Made by a program: the position numbers and the translations under genes | Shown: piece by piece, positions 33,302-41,470 of the stretch | Layout: each line of letters opens with the position of its first letter | Numbering within the stretch: position 1 is the first letter of the stretch | Assembly (NCBI GenBank): GCA_964504155.1 | Contig: CAZDCZ010000015.1 | Location: 1 to 41,969, forward strand | Direction of reading: 5' to 3' | DNA length: 41,969 bases | Source of the DNA: CAZDCZ01 sp964504155 | GTDB taxonomy: Bacteria > Bacteroidota > Bacteroidia > Bacteroidales > UBA12077 | Notes under the pieces: model-generated | Told to the model about the DNA's origin: nothing | What the model saw: the letters and a program-made list of their open reading frames with translations, nothing else | Database searches by the model: none

Positions 33302-34294
33302 TTATAAAAGATTTTCTTTTTTATACCATTGTAATGTTTCGTCTAAACCTTTAGTTAAATTATATTCAGGTCTAAAATTGAAATCTTTTACTAATGCGGA
33401 ACTATCGCAAAGCCAATTTTTTTGACTTATCTCTTTAAATTTCTCAGTATTTAAAGTAGGTATTTTCCTTGAAAATAAACATGAAATTTTTTCATTGATA
33501 AAAGCTAATATTCTAACTAAAAACCCGGGGAAAACTAAACTAATTGTTTTTTTAGTCAGTTTCATTTTAATTAGCTGATTGAACTCATATGCTGTATATT
33601 CGTTAAGGTCGGACACAAAATAAGATTTTTTTATAATATTTGATTTTAATGAACTTATTAAAAGATTTACTAAATCTTTTACATATATAAAAGATAAATA
33701 CTGTTCTTTACTACCAACATAAGTTTCGAAACCCGATTTTGTACTTTTATACATTACATAATAATCTTTTTCTCTGGGTCCGTAAACCCCTGTTGGCCTG
33801 AATATTAAATACGGAAAATCCGGCAAAGACTTTATGTATTTTTCTGTTTTTAATTTACTGACTCCATATAATGAGACAGGACTCGGAATATCCGTTAATT
33901 TAACAGGGGCTAAACCACTTCGACCAGGTCCATAAGCCGCAAGGCTACTTATAAAAATAAATTTTTCGGGAACCATTGATGTTTCAAGTAAAACTTCAAT
34001 AAAATTTTTAGTATATTGGTAATTTACAACATCAAATATTTTCTTATTACAGGTTTTAGTAAGGCCTGCACAATGTATGATAAAATCAAATTTATCAATC
34101 TTTATTAATTGATTTTTAATCGATTCTTTATTTGAAAAATCAATATATATAAACTTTATTTTAGGGTCAGACAAATACTTTAAATTGCTAGATTCACGAA
34201 TACTTGCATATACATCATAACCTTCTTTTAATGCTTCTTCTACAAGAAAACTACCAATAAACCCACTAGCTCCCGTAATAAGTATTTTTTTCAT
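33302..34294 (-). CDS. cerR: NAD-dependent epimerase/dehydratase, probable ceramide reductase
   Basis: The 330-residue extended-SDR protein has TGASGFIG (7-14), HCAGLTK (74-80), S116/S117 and the Y143-x-x-x-K147 pair in SLYGVSKLKTEKY. It is of the family to which Caulobacter CerR belongs, which reduces the keto group of 3-ketoceramide. It lies 3 bases from the GNAT-type ceramide synthase gene and near serine palmitoyltransferase, the same trio as in Caulobacter. The substrate is inferred from this context; a sugar-nucleotide epimerase is less likely because no glycan genes adjoin it. Hydrophobic stretches near 250-270 may hold it at the membrane. Confidence 0.82.
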   Translation of the reverse strand: MKKILITGASGFIGSFLVEEALKEGYDVYASIRESSNLKYLSDPKIKFIYIDFSNKESIKNQLIKIDKFDFIIHCAGLTKTCNKKIFDVVNYQYTKNFIEVLLETSMVPEKFIFISSLAAYGPGRSGLAPVKLTDIPSPVSLYGVSKLKTEKYIKSLPDFPYLIFRPTGVYGPREKDYYVMYKSTKSGFETYVGSKEQYLSFIYVKDLVNLLISSLKSNIIKKSYFVSDLNEYTAYEFNQLIKMKLTKKTISLVFPGFLVRILAFINEKISCLFSRKIPTLNTEKFKEISQKNWLCDSSALVKDFNFRPEYNLTKGLDETLQWYKKENLL

Positions 34295-34297
34295 ACT

Positions 34298-35425
34298 TTA
34301 AATATTTTTCTTGATGTAAATCCTTCGTCTCAAATGTTGTTGTGTATCATAAGCATTAAACATTTGGAGAGATGGTTTGTTGTCTTCTAAAATATGACTT
34401 GTAATAGCTGTTTTTATGCTGTCATCAATACAGGCTTGTGTCATATCTGCATAAAAAATAGCGGGAATACCTTTATTTTGGTATTGGGGTGTAACAGCAT
34501 GTAACAGTAAATCAATAGTGTCATTTTTTTTCATAGCTCTTAGGATAGGAATAAAGCCAAATGGGAAGAGTTTTCCTTTGGCTGTCATCAAGGCTTTTGA
34601 TAGCGATAAAAAACTTAAACCAAAAGCAAGCACTTGATCTTTTTCATCAATAACAAAACCGACATACTTAGGATTAACCATAGAAAAATATTGTTTAGTA
34701 TAGTAAGTTATTTGCTTTTCTGTCAGTGGAACAAAGCCATATAAATTTTTATACGATTCGTTCAAAGTATCAAACATACTTTTGGTATATGGTAATATTT
34801 CTTTTGCTGTTTTTACTTTAAGTAATCTTAAATTATATTTTTTCTTGACTATTTCAGCTACACGAGTAATTTTTTCAGGTACCTTATCAGGTATATTAAT
34901 TTTTAGTTGTACCCAGTCAGTATTTTTAATATATCCTAATTTTTCAAGATGAACAGGATAATAAGGATAATTATAAATTACAGCTTGTGTCCCAATCTCA
35001 TCAAATCCTTCTACAAGCATACCTTCCAAGTCCATATCGGTAAATCCTAATGGTCCGTGTACCGCAGTCATTTCTTTTTGCTTACTCCAGTCTTCTACGG
35101 TTTTAATAAGTGCCTTAGAAACCTCAATGTCATCAATAAAATCAATCCACCCAAAACGCGTATATTTTTCGTTCCAAATCTCGTTAGATTTATGATTGAT
35201 GATACCTGCTATCCTACCCACTATTTTATTATTTTTATATGCCAACCAATATTTTGCTTCGCAAAATTCAAAAGCCGGATTTTTTTTGGACATTAAGGCC
35301 GATCTTTCATACATGTGTAATTGAGGAACCTTGTATTCATTACCTTTGTATAACTTGTCAATGAAAGCAATAAATTTTCTTAAATCGGATTTAGTTTCTA
35401 CTTCTTTTACGATTATATTTCCCAT
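34298..35425 (-). CDS. GNAT-fold acyltransferase, probable bacterial ceramide synthase
   Basis: The 375-residue soluble protein has GNAT features in both halves: VKEVETKSDLRKFIAFIDKLY near the start, RIAGIINHKSNE, VHGPLGFTDMDLEGMLVEGFDEIGT near 125-148, and VTPQYQNKGIPAIFYADMTQACID near 310-335 as the acyl-CoA loop. This long double form matches the family of the bacterial ceramide synthase (bCerS) of Caulobacter, unrelated to eukaryotic LAG1-type enzymes. It would N-acylate 3-ketosphinganine. The serine palmitoyltransferase gene lies 28 bases upstream and the CerR-like gene 3 bases downstream. The family is firm; the activity rests on context. Confidence 0.82.
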   Translation of the reverse strand: MGNIIVKEVETKSDLRKFIAFIDKLYKGNEYKVPQLHMYERSALMSKKNPAFEFCEAKYWLAYKNNKIVGRIAGIINHKSNEIWNEKYTRFGWIDFIDDIEVSKALIKTVEDWSKQKEMTAVHGPLGFTDMDLEGMLVEGFDEIGTQAVIYNYPYYPVHLEKLGYIKNTDWVQLKINIPDKVPEKITRVAEIVKKKYNLRLLKVKTAKEILPYTKSMFDTLNESYKNLYGFVPLTEKQITYYTKQYFSMVNPKYVGFVIDEKDQVLAFGLSFLSLSKALMTAKGKLFPFGFIPILRAMKKNDTIDLLLHAVTPQYQNKGIPAIFYADMTQACIDDSIKTAITSHILEDNKPSLQMFNAYDTQQHLRRRIYIKKNI

Positions 35426-35453
35426 AATTTTACAATATTTATTATAAATTAGG

Positions 35454-36650
35454 TTATTTCACAGTCTCAGTAGTTTTAATTAATTTACGGCATTTAACCA
35501 GCGTATCAATTGCAATATCAATTTGCTCTTTGGTATGTGTTGCCATTAATGAAAATCGCAAAATAGCTTTGCCTTTTTCTACTCCGGGGCTTACCACAGG
35601 ATTAACATAAACTCCATGCTCCAGTAACATTGTTCCGTATTGATAAGTTTTATTATCATCGCCAATAAAAATAGGAATAATCGGTGTTGTACTTTCGCCA
35701 ATCAAAAAGCTTTCTTGAATAAGACATTCGGATGCGTAATTTGTATTTTCCCATAATCGAGAAATTCTTTCCGGTTCTCTTTTTATTATTTCTAATGCTT
35801 TTAATACTGTTGCTGCTGAAGCAGGAGGTATTCCTGCACTAAATAACAATGAACGAGCATTATGTTTGATATAATTGACGGTTTCAAAATCTCCGGCAAT
35901 AAATCCCCCTAAAGAAGCTAATGATTTACTAAAAGTTCCCATTATTAGGTCAGTTTTTTCAGTAATATTAAAATATGATGCCGTACCCGAGCCATGATCT
36001 CCAATTACGCCTAGAGCATGTGCATCATCAACCATTACCGCTGCTGAATATTTATCGGCCAATTTACATATTTTATTAAGATGTGCAATATCGCCTTCCA
36101 TACTAAAGATACCATCGGTAACAATTAAAGTAGTTTGAGTTTTGTTTGTTTTTTGGAGAATTTTCTCCAAATCCGCCATATCGTTATGTTTATATTTTAT
36201 ATTTTTCGCAAAAGCAAGTCTGCATCCCTCAATAATAGATGCATGACTTTTTTCATCAAATACAATTAAATCGTTTCTTCCCACAAGACTTGGAATAGTT
36301 CCCATATTTACCTGAAATCCTGTGCTAAAAATGGTAGCAGCCGGCTTATTGACAAAATCAGCCAAATTGTTTTCAAGTTCATTGTGCAAATCAAGGTTTC
36401 CGTTCATTAATCTAGAACCTGAAGCTCCTGTTCCATATTTATCAAGTGCTTTTTTTGCCGCTTCTATAATTTCAGGATGATTAGTTAAACCCAAATAGCT
36501 ATTTGAACCAAACATAAGAGTCTTTTTCCCATTTAACATAATTTCGGTATCCTGACCTGACTCAAAAGAATTATAATACAAATACATTTTATTTTTCATT
36601 AAAATCTGTGGAGTATTAAATTTTGCAAACTTTTGTTGTAATATTCTCAT
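35454..36650 (-). CDS. spt: Serine palmitoyltransferase (PLP-dependent alpha-oxoamine synthase)
   Basis: The 398-residue enzyme condenses serine with a fatty acyl-CoA to 3-ketosphinganine, the first step of sphingolipid synthesis. It has the alpha-oxoamine synthase fold: FGSNSYLGLTNHPE (48-60), GTGASGSRLMNGN (73-85), H136 stacking on PLP, D208/D209 with H211 in MVDDAHALG, and the PLP lysine K242 in GTFSKSLASLGGF. KBL or BioF are alternatives by fold, but the neighbouring ceramide genes favour SPT. Four perfect AATAAAT units lie directly before its ATG. Confidence 0.92.
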   Translation of the reverse strand: MRILQQKFAKFNTPQILMKNKMYLYYNSFESGQDTEIMLNGKKTLMFGSNSYLGLTNHPEIIEAAKKALDKYGTGASGSRLMNGNLDLHNELENNLADFVNKPAATIFSTGFQVNMGTIPSLVGRNDLIVFDEKSHASIIEGCRLAFAKNIKYKHNDMADLEKILQKTNKTQTTLIVTDGIFSMEGDIAHLNKICKLADKYSAAVMVDDAHALGVIGDHGSGTASYFNITEKTDLIMGTFSKSLASLGGFIAGDFETVNYIKHNARSLLFSAGIPPASAATVLKALEIIKREPERISRLWENTNYASECLIQESFLIGESTTPIIPIFIGDDNKTYQYGTMLLEHGVYVNPVVSPGVEKGKAILRFSLMATHTKEQIDIAIDTLVKCRKLIKTTETVK

Positions 36651-36678
36651 ATTTATTATTTATTATTTATTATTTATT
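36651..36678 (-). repeat. (AATAAAT)x4 tandem repeat abutting the serine palmitoyltransferase start
   Basis: Four perfect 7-base units, AATAAAT on the minus strand, end immediately before the ATG at 36650. A change in unit number would move any upstream signal by 7 bases and alter the A-rich translation leader that Bacteroidota use instead of a Shine-Dalgarno. Confidence 0.85.
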
Positions 36679-36685
36679 AAAACTG

Positions 36686-39250
36686 TTAAAAATCAAATTT
36701 AAATCGGAATCTAATTGCTTGTTTTGGTACAAGCGGATTATCTAAATATGTAATCCGGTTAACCAAATCTACCCTGAAAAACTTAAATATATTACTAATT
36801 CCCACACTTGCTTCCATGTATGGTTTATCTGTTAAAGAAAAAGTGGTTGGGTTGCCATTTTTATCAGTAGGGAATTTCATTAGTCCTGATGTAACTTCCG
36901 GATTATTTTTATCGGTTATCCCTCCATATAAAGTTTTTAGTGATACAATAGAACGCCATTTTAATTTTTTAAGTAAAGGTACTCTATTTAAAATAAAACC
37001 ATTGAAATGATGGTCAATAAACAAACTGACATATTCGTCGCTGGCAAATTCAAGAAAATTCATCATATTATACGAACGAAGCTGATATGAATAGGTTTGG
37101 TTTGCCCGAGGTAAATTAAGTAATATAAAAGGAACTTTTCCGAAAATTTTACCAGCTTCCATTTCTGTATGTGTATATCCTAAAGGACCAAAATAAAATC
37201 GTTTAAAAGCATTAAATTTTAACTTACCATATGTATAATCAGAACCAAACATCCCATTTATTCCTTGTGTATAACTAAGCTGCATGATTGGGTGACTTGT
37301 AAAAATAGGTATTTTATTATTAATACCCTGATAAAACTTTTCATTTGGGGCAAAACGAATAGCAGCTGTTATCTCGCTTGATGTTATAGATTGAATGGAA
37401 TGGTCATCTTCGTAATTGAAATAAAGTGTGCCTCCCGGTTTTTGTTGAATATTTTTTAAAACAAGAGTTGTTGAAAATCCATTTTTCCAATCACGATAAT
37501 GTTCCATTTTAAACATACGGTTGTAAAGAATTTTATTAGCAGTTCCTCGTTTAAACGAAAGCAAGAAATTATCTTCATTAATAAACTCTACTTCCATACC
37601 TGGAAAACTGGTTTCGTATTGGTACTGTATTGAAAGCGTATGCTTGGGATTATCTTTAAGAGCTCTTTTATTAAGCGATGTAGTAGCCATTACTGAATAT
37701 TTAAATTGCTTATCTTTAAAACCATACAATCCATAGCCATTTAATCTAAGCTTTTTACTAAATTTATCACTTGTTTTACCACCTAATCGTAAGCGAAAAC
37801 CTTCAACATCGTTAAAGCTATAAAAAGTATTAATAGGTCCCACATCAATTTTGTCAAAATTCCAATATCCAGCTACTAATAACATTACTATATCCATTGT
37901 TCGTTTAAACGCGGGTACATTTTGAATGCTATCAGTCATTTTGAAAATGTTTTGTTCTTGTTCAGTTATATCAACAATTCTATTTTTCTTCCAAAACAAA
38001 CTATCTCTTTCATCAAATTTAGATGCCCTTATTTCTTGTTCGATTCCTGAATATAAACTATCGGGTTTAATTTTATTAAAAACAAAATTATCGTAATAAA
38101 TACTTTTCTTCCCAAACATGCCGACACCTTTATTTACTAGATTAAAATCAACAACTAATTTATCAGTTGTAAGTATCCATGCCTTGTTATTAATAAATGT
38201 GTACTCCTGAATAATTTTCAAATCATTAACAAAATTTAGATTAATGTCTTTTGAAATATGCATATCTATTTTAACAATGGCATATCTATCATCATTAGTG
38301 ATATATAAATTGCCTACAAATGCAAAATCTTGCTTATTTCTAGGTTGAAAAGCCAAATTAATGCAGTTGTAGCCATTTATATTGAGGGTATCCATAATCC
38401 TAAATTTATAAATCGAAGGTGCAATGTCAGATATTGGGCTGGCAAAAGGATTGGTCAGAAGCATGACCGTATTATTGTATAGATCAATATCTTCATACAA
38501 ATTATCAATAATATAACTAACACCTTGATTATCGACATATTCTTCAAAACCGGTCGTTTTAGTTCCTAGAATATATTCTTTTTTACTTTTTGGTTTTTTA
38601 CGAAAATAAACTTTTGAACGGGTTTCTCTAAAAAATACAGGTAAATAAGGTTTTCCATTTATTTCAGCAGTATCGACATAATTAAAAATAAACTGAAATT
38701 TTTTAAACGATTTTTTTTTCTTAAACTTCTCAGTAATATTATTCAAATCAAATTCATTTTTTTCATATTTATCATACTCGTAATAGTTAAGATTTTCCTT
38801 TCTATTTAATTTTTTTTTTGCAATCACTTTTCTAATTAGTGCAACAGCCGGGTTATTTTTATTTTTGTAACGCTTTCTTTTTGCACTTATTACAACTTCA
38901 TCAAGATTAACTTTACTAGGTTGTAATTCAAAATTTATTACTTGGCTTTTCCCAATTACTACCGTATTAATTTGATTTTTATAACCTAAAAATGAAGCCG
39001 CAATTTCATTTGAAGCCCATTCTGTTCTGATACTATATTCTCCGGTATAATCGGTAATTGTTCCTATGCTTTTCCCTAAAAATACAATGTTTACAAAAGG
39101 TAATGGTTCTTTTGTAGTAGCATCAATAACTTTACCAGATATTTTTGTTACTTGCTGTGCATCTAATTTAGCAGGAAATATGAGCAACATTATAATGCTG
39201 ACTATATTTATTATTTTAATACTATAAATTTCCATTCTCTTTTTATACAT
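36686..39250 (-). CDS. DUF5686 outer-membrane protein with CarboxypepD-regulatory-like domain
   Basis: The 854-residue protein has a signal peptide (to about residue 31, LDAQ), a carboxypeptidase-regulatory-like domain (about 35-120: ISGKVIDATTKEPLPFVNIVFLGKSIGTITDYTGEYS) and a long DUF5686 region ending as a beta-barrel with terminal ...AIRFRFKFDF. A soluble region rich in Lys and Asp (about 125-430) lies between. It should sit in the outer membrane. DUF5686 proteins have no settled function. Its place inside the lipid cluster, directly abutting the GtrA-like gene with no gap, suggests a part in placing inositol sphingolipids in the outer membrane; this is inference. Confidence 0.85.
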   Translation of the reverse strand: MYKKRMEIYSIKIINIVSIIMLLIFPAKLDAQQVTKISGKVIDATTKEPLPFVNIVFLGKSIGTITDYTGEYSIRTEWASNEIAASFLGYKNQINTVVIGKSQVINFELQPSKVNLDEVVISAKRKRYKNKNNPAVALIRKVIAKKKLNRKENLNYYEYDKYEKNEFDLNNITEKFKKKKSFKKFQFIFNYVDTAEINGKPYLPVFFRETRSKVYFRKKPKSKKEYILGTKTTGFEEYVDNQGVSYIIDNLYEDIDLYNNTVMLLTNPFASPISDIAPSIYKFRIMDTLNINGYNCINLAFQPRNKQDFAFVGNLYITNDDRYAIVKIDMHISKDINLNFVNDLKIIQEYTFINNKAWILTTDKLVVDFNLVNKGVGMFGKKSIYYDNFVFNKIKPDSLYSGIEQEIRASKFDERDSLFWKKNRIVDITEQEQNIFKMTDSIQNVPAFKRTMDIVMLLVAGYWNFDKIDVGPINTFYSFNDVEGFRLRLGGKTSDKFSKKLRLNGYGLYGFKDKQFKYSVMATTSLNKRALKDNPKHTLSIQYQYETSFPGMEVEFINEDNFLLSFKRGTANKILYNRMFKMEHYRDWKNGFSTTLVLKNIQQKPGGTLYFNYEDDHSIQSITSSEITAAIRFAPNEKFYQGINNKIPIFTSHPIMQLSYTQGINGMFGSDYTYGKLKFNAFKRFYFGPLGYTHTEMEAGKIFGKVPFILLNLPRANQTYSYQLRSYNMMNFLEFASDEYVSLFIDHHFNGFILNRVPLLKKLKWRSIVSLKTLYGGITDKNNPEVTSGLMKFPTDKNGNPTTFSLTDKPYMEASVGISNIFKFFRVDLVNRITYLDNPLVPKQAIRFRFKFDF

Positions 39251-39634
39251 TTATTTAAATACAAAATGTTTGCTCATTAAAAAATTAAAACCAAAACCTA
39301 CAATAATTGAAATTATTACTTTTGCAATAATTGTATGTGTTCCTACATATTCTACTATCAAAAACAGTCCAATCGTATTTAATAATATACTTGTAGTCCA
39401 TATTATTAAATATCTTATAGCTTGTTTTGATAATTTTCCATCTTTTTTCTTAAATGTCCAGTTTCGTTGTAGTACAAAAGCTGTTAACCCGCCTAGAACT
39501 AATCCTATAAATGATGCAAATATGTACCACACGTGAACAATTTCAGAAAGAATCAAGAATAAACTATAATCAACAGAAGTAGCAATTATAGCAACCATAT
39601 TATATTTCAATAAAATATATATCTTATTTTTCAT
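39251..39634 (-). CDS. GtrA-like membrane protein
   Basis: The 127-residue protein has four membrane helices (VAIIATSVDYSLFLILSEI, WYIFASFIGLVLGGLTAFVL, YLIIWTTSILLNTIGLFLIV, IIAKVIISIIVGFGFNFLMSK), with the GtrA pattern FVLQRNWTF after helix 2 and KHFVF at the end. GtrA proteins are thought to flip or assist flipping of polyprenyl-linked sugars. I start it at the ATG at 39634, which shares one base with the pgpA-like stop (TAATG); a longer frame upstream would only read through that gene. Here a lipid-translocation role is plausible. Confidence 0.88.
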   Translation of the reverse strand: MKNKIYILLKYNMVAIIATSVDYSLFLILSEIVHVWYIFASFIGLVLGGLTAFVLQRNWTFKKKDGKLSKQAIRYLIIWTTSILLNTIGLFLIVEYVGTHTIIAKVIISIIVGFGFNFLMSKHFVFK

Positions 39635-40113
39635 TAACAATTTTTTAGAACAACAATAAGTTGTAATATTAAGTTTGCATAAATACCTGCTACCACATCG
39701 TCCAACATCACACTCCAATCTGTTTTCAAATTGTCCAATTTGCGTATGTACAATGGTTTTAGAATATCGAAAAATCTAAACAATACAAAGGCAGCTAAAT
39801 AATATTGCCATTGAAAAGGCATAGTAAATACAGCAATCCATACACCCACAATTTCATCTATTACAATTTTCGATGCATCGTGTTCCCAAATGACATGAAC
39901 TTTTTTAATTGAAAATACGCCAAAAACAAGCACAAAAATTATAGCAAAAAGATTAAGGCTTAAGGCAAGCCACGACTCTATATTGAATGAATTTAAGGTA
40001 AAATTAAATAAATAGAATAATAGTATTCCAAGTATTGAACCTACAGTTCCGGGAGCCAATGGTGAATATCCGGTGCCTAATCCTGATGCTATAATTTTGT
40101 GTAGTTTCAACAT
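39634..40113 (-). CDS. PgpA-like phosphatase, probable phosphatidylinositol-phosphate phosphatase
   Basis: The 159-residue membrane protein matches PgpA, the phosphatidylglycerophosphatase A family: ASGLGTGYSPLAPGTVGSILG (9-29), IVIDEIVGVWIAVFTMP near 83-99, and RFFDILKPLYIRKLDNLKTDWSVMLDDVVAGIYANL near 112-147. PgpA removes the phosphate from phosphatidylglycerol phosphate. Between inositol-phosphate synthase and GtrA-like genes it more likely acts on phosphatidylinositol phosphate, as proposed for the Bacteroides inositol-lipid cluster. Both ends share one base with neighbours (TAATG), implying translational coupling. An ordinary phosphatidylglycerol role cannot be excluded. Confidence 0.88.
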   Translation of the reverse strand: MLKLHKIIASGLGTGYSPLAPGTVGSILGILLFYLFNFTLNSFNIESWLALSLNLFAIIFVLVFGVFSIKKVHVIWEHDASKIVIDEIVGVWIAVFTMPFQWQYYLAAFVLFRFFDILKPLYIRKLDNLKTDWSVMLDDVVAGIYANLILQLIVVLKNC

Positions 40114-41432
40114 TAATCTTCTTCGTAATAATCTAATCCTAAATAATTTATTAATTCTTCTCCCATAATATGTCTTAGCGTATTTTCAAATTTAATTTTT
40201 TGCAAGAAAATATCGTGAATTGGCACTAATCCTTCTTTAGTTTGTGGCGATTTAAAATAGAACGACAACCATTCTTGTATGCCTTTCATATTGGCACGTT
40301 GTGCTAAGTCCATAAATATAGCAAGATCTAAAACCACTGGGGCTGCAAGAATAGAGTCTTTACATAAAAAATTAACTTTTATTTGCATTTTATAACCTAA
40401 CCAACCAAAAATGTCAATATTATCCCAACTTTCTTTATCGTCTCCTTTTGGTGGATAGTAATTTATCCTTACTTTATGATACATATCTTTGTAAAGTTCG
40501 GGGTATTTCTCAGGCTCTAATATGCTGTCTAAAACACTTAGTTTGGAAACTTCTTTTGTTTTAAAAGCTCCAGCATCGTCTAAAACCTTACCATCTCTGT
40601 TACCCAAAATATTAGTAGAAAACCAACCATCAATGCCTAATAATCGGGTTTTTAAACCAGGACCTAAAATGGTTTTCATTAAGGTTTGTCCTGTTTTAAA
40701 ATCTTTACCTGCAATAGGGACATTTAATTTATTGGCAAGTTCTATTAATGCAGGAATATCCACAGTTAGATTTGGTGCTCCATTAGCAAAAGGCACTCCA
40801 CTTTTAATTGCTGCATAAGCATAAATCATACTTGGAGCAATTGTGGGATGATTTTCTTCGAGTGCTTGTTCAAATTTTTCTATTGATAAATGAACATCTG
40901 TAATTTGAGTATAAACCTCAGTTGAAGCACACCATATCACAACTAAACGGTCACAATTATTTTCCGTTTTAAAGTTTTTTATATCTGCCATTAGTGCTTT
41001 GGCAGCATCCATTTTTGTTTTTTCTTTTTTAATATTTTCACCATCAATATTTTTTACAAAATTGTGGTCAAATACAGCCGACATTGGTTTTATCTCAGAT
41101 AATTCATCCTTAATGTTATTCAATAAATCTTTTTCTAAAACACCTGCATTCAAAGCAGATTTATATACGCTATCGTTGTATATATCCCATCCGCCGAAAA
41201 CCATATTTTCCATTGAAGCAAGAGGAATAAAATCTTTTACATTAGGATTATTATTATCTGTACGTTTTCCCAATCTAATTTTTCCCATTTGAGAAATTGA
41301 CCCAAATGGTTTCCCCAAACCTTTATTTGCAGCAATTACTCCTGCCATAAAAGTGGTTGATACTGCTCCCATCCCGGGGGTTAAAATTCCTAATTTTCCT
41401 TCCGGTTTTTTAATGTTTTGTTGTAAACTCAT
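40113..41432 (-). CDS. Myo-inositol-1-phosphate synthase
   Basis: The 439-residue enzyme converts glucose-6-phosphate to inositol-1-phosphate with NAD. It has the NAD loop KLGILTPGMGAVSTTFMAG (13-31), MVFGGWDIYNDS near 75, LVVIWCASTEV near 165, GAPNLTVDIPALIELANKLNVPIAGKDFKTGQTLMKTILGPGLKTR near 220-265, and NILGNRDG near 278. These match the Bacteroidota MIPS group. The product feeds the CDP-alcohol phosphatidyltransferase encoded 38 bases upstream. Its stop overlaps the pgpA-like start by one base. Confidence 0.95.
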   Translation of the reverse strand: MSLQQNIKKPEGKLGILTPGMGAVSTTFMAGVIAANKGLGKPFGSISQMGKIRLGKRTDNNNPNVKDFIPLASMENMVFGGWDIYNDSVYKSALNAGVLEKDLLNNIKDELSEIKPMSAVFDHNFVKNIDGENIKKEKTKMDAAKALMADIKNFKTENNCDRLVVIWCASTEVYTQITDVHLSIEKFEQALEENHPTIAPSMIYAYAAIKSGVPFANGAPNLTVDIPALIELANKLNVPIAGKDFKTGQTLMKTILGPGLKTRLLGIDGWFSTNILGNRDGKVLDDAGAFKTKEVSKLSVLDSILEPEKYPELYKDMYHKVRINYYPPKGDDKESWDNIDIFGWLGYKMQIKVNFLCKDSILAAPVVLDLAIFMDLAQRANMKGIQEWLSFYFKSPQTKEGLVPIHDIFLQKIKFENTLRHIMGEELINYLGLDYYEED

Positions 41433-41470
41433 TTGTTTAATTATTTAAAAGTTAAAGTTAAATTTATATA

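Noticed and set aside
39635..39718. Longer start for the GtrA-like protein inside the pgpA-like gene
   Set aside because: The extra 28 residues are cysteine-rich read-through of the other gene; the ATG at 39634 fits the family start and overlaps the upstream stop as TAATG.
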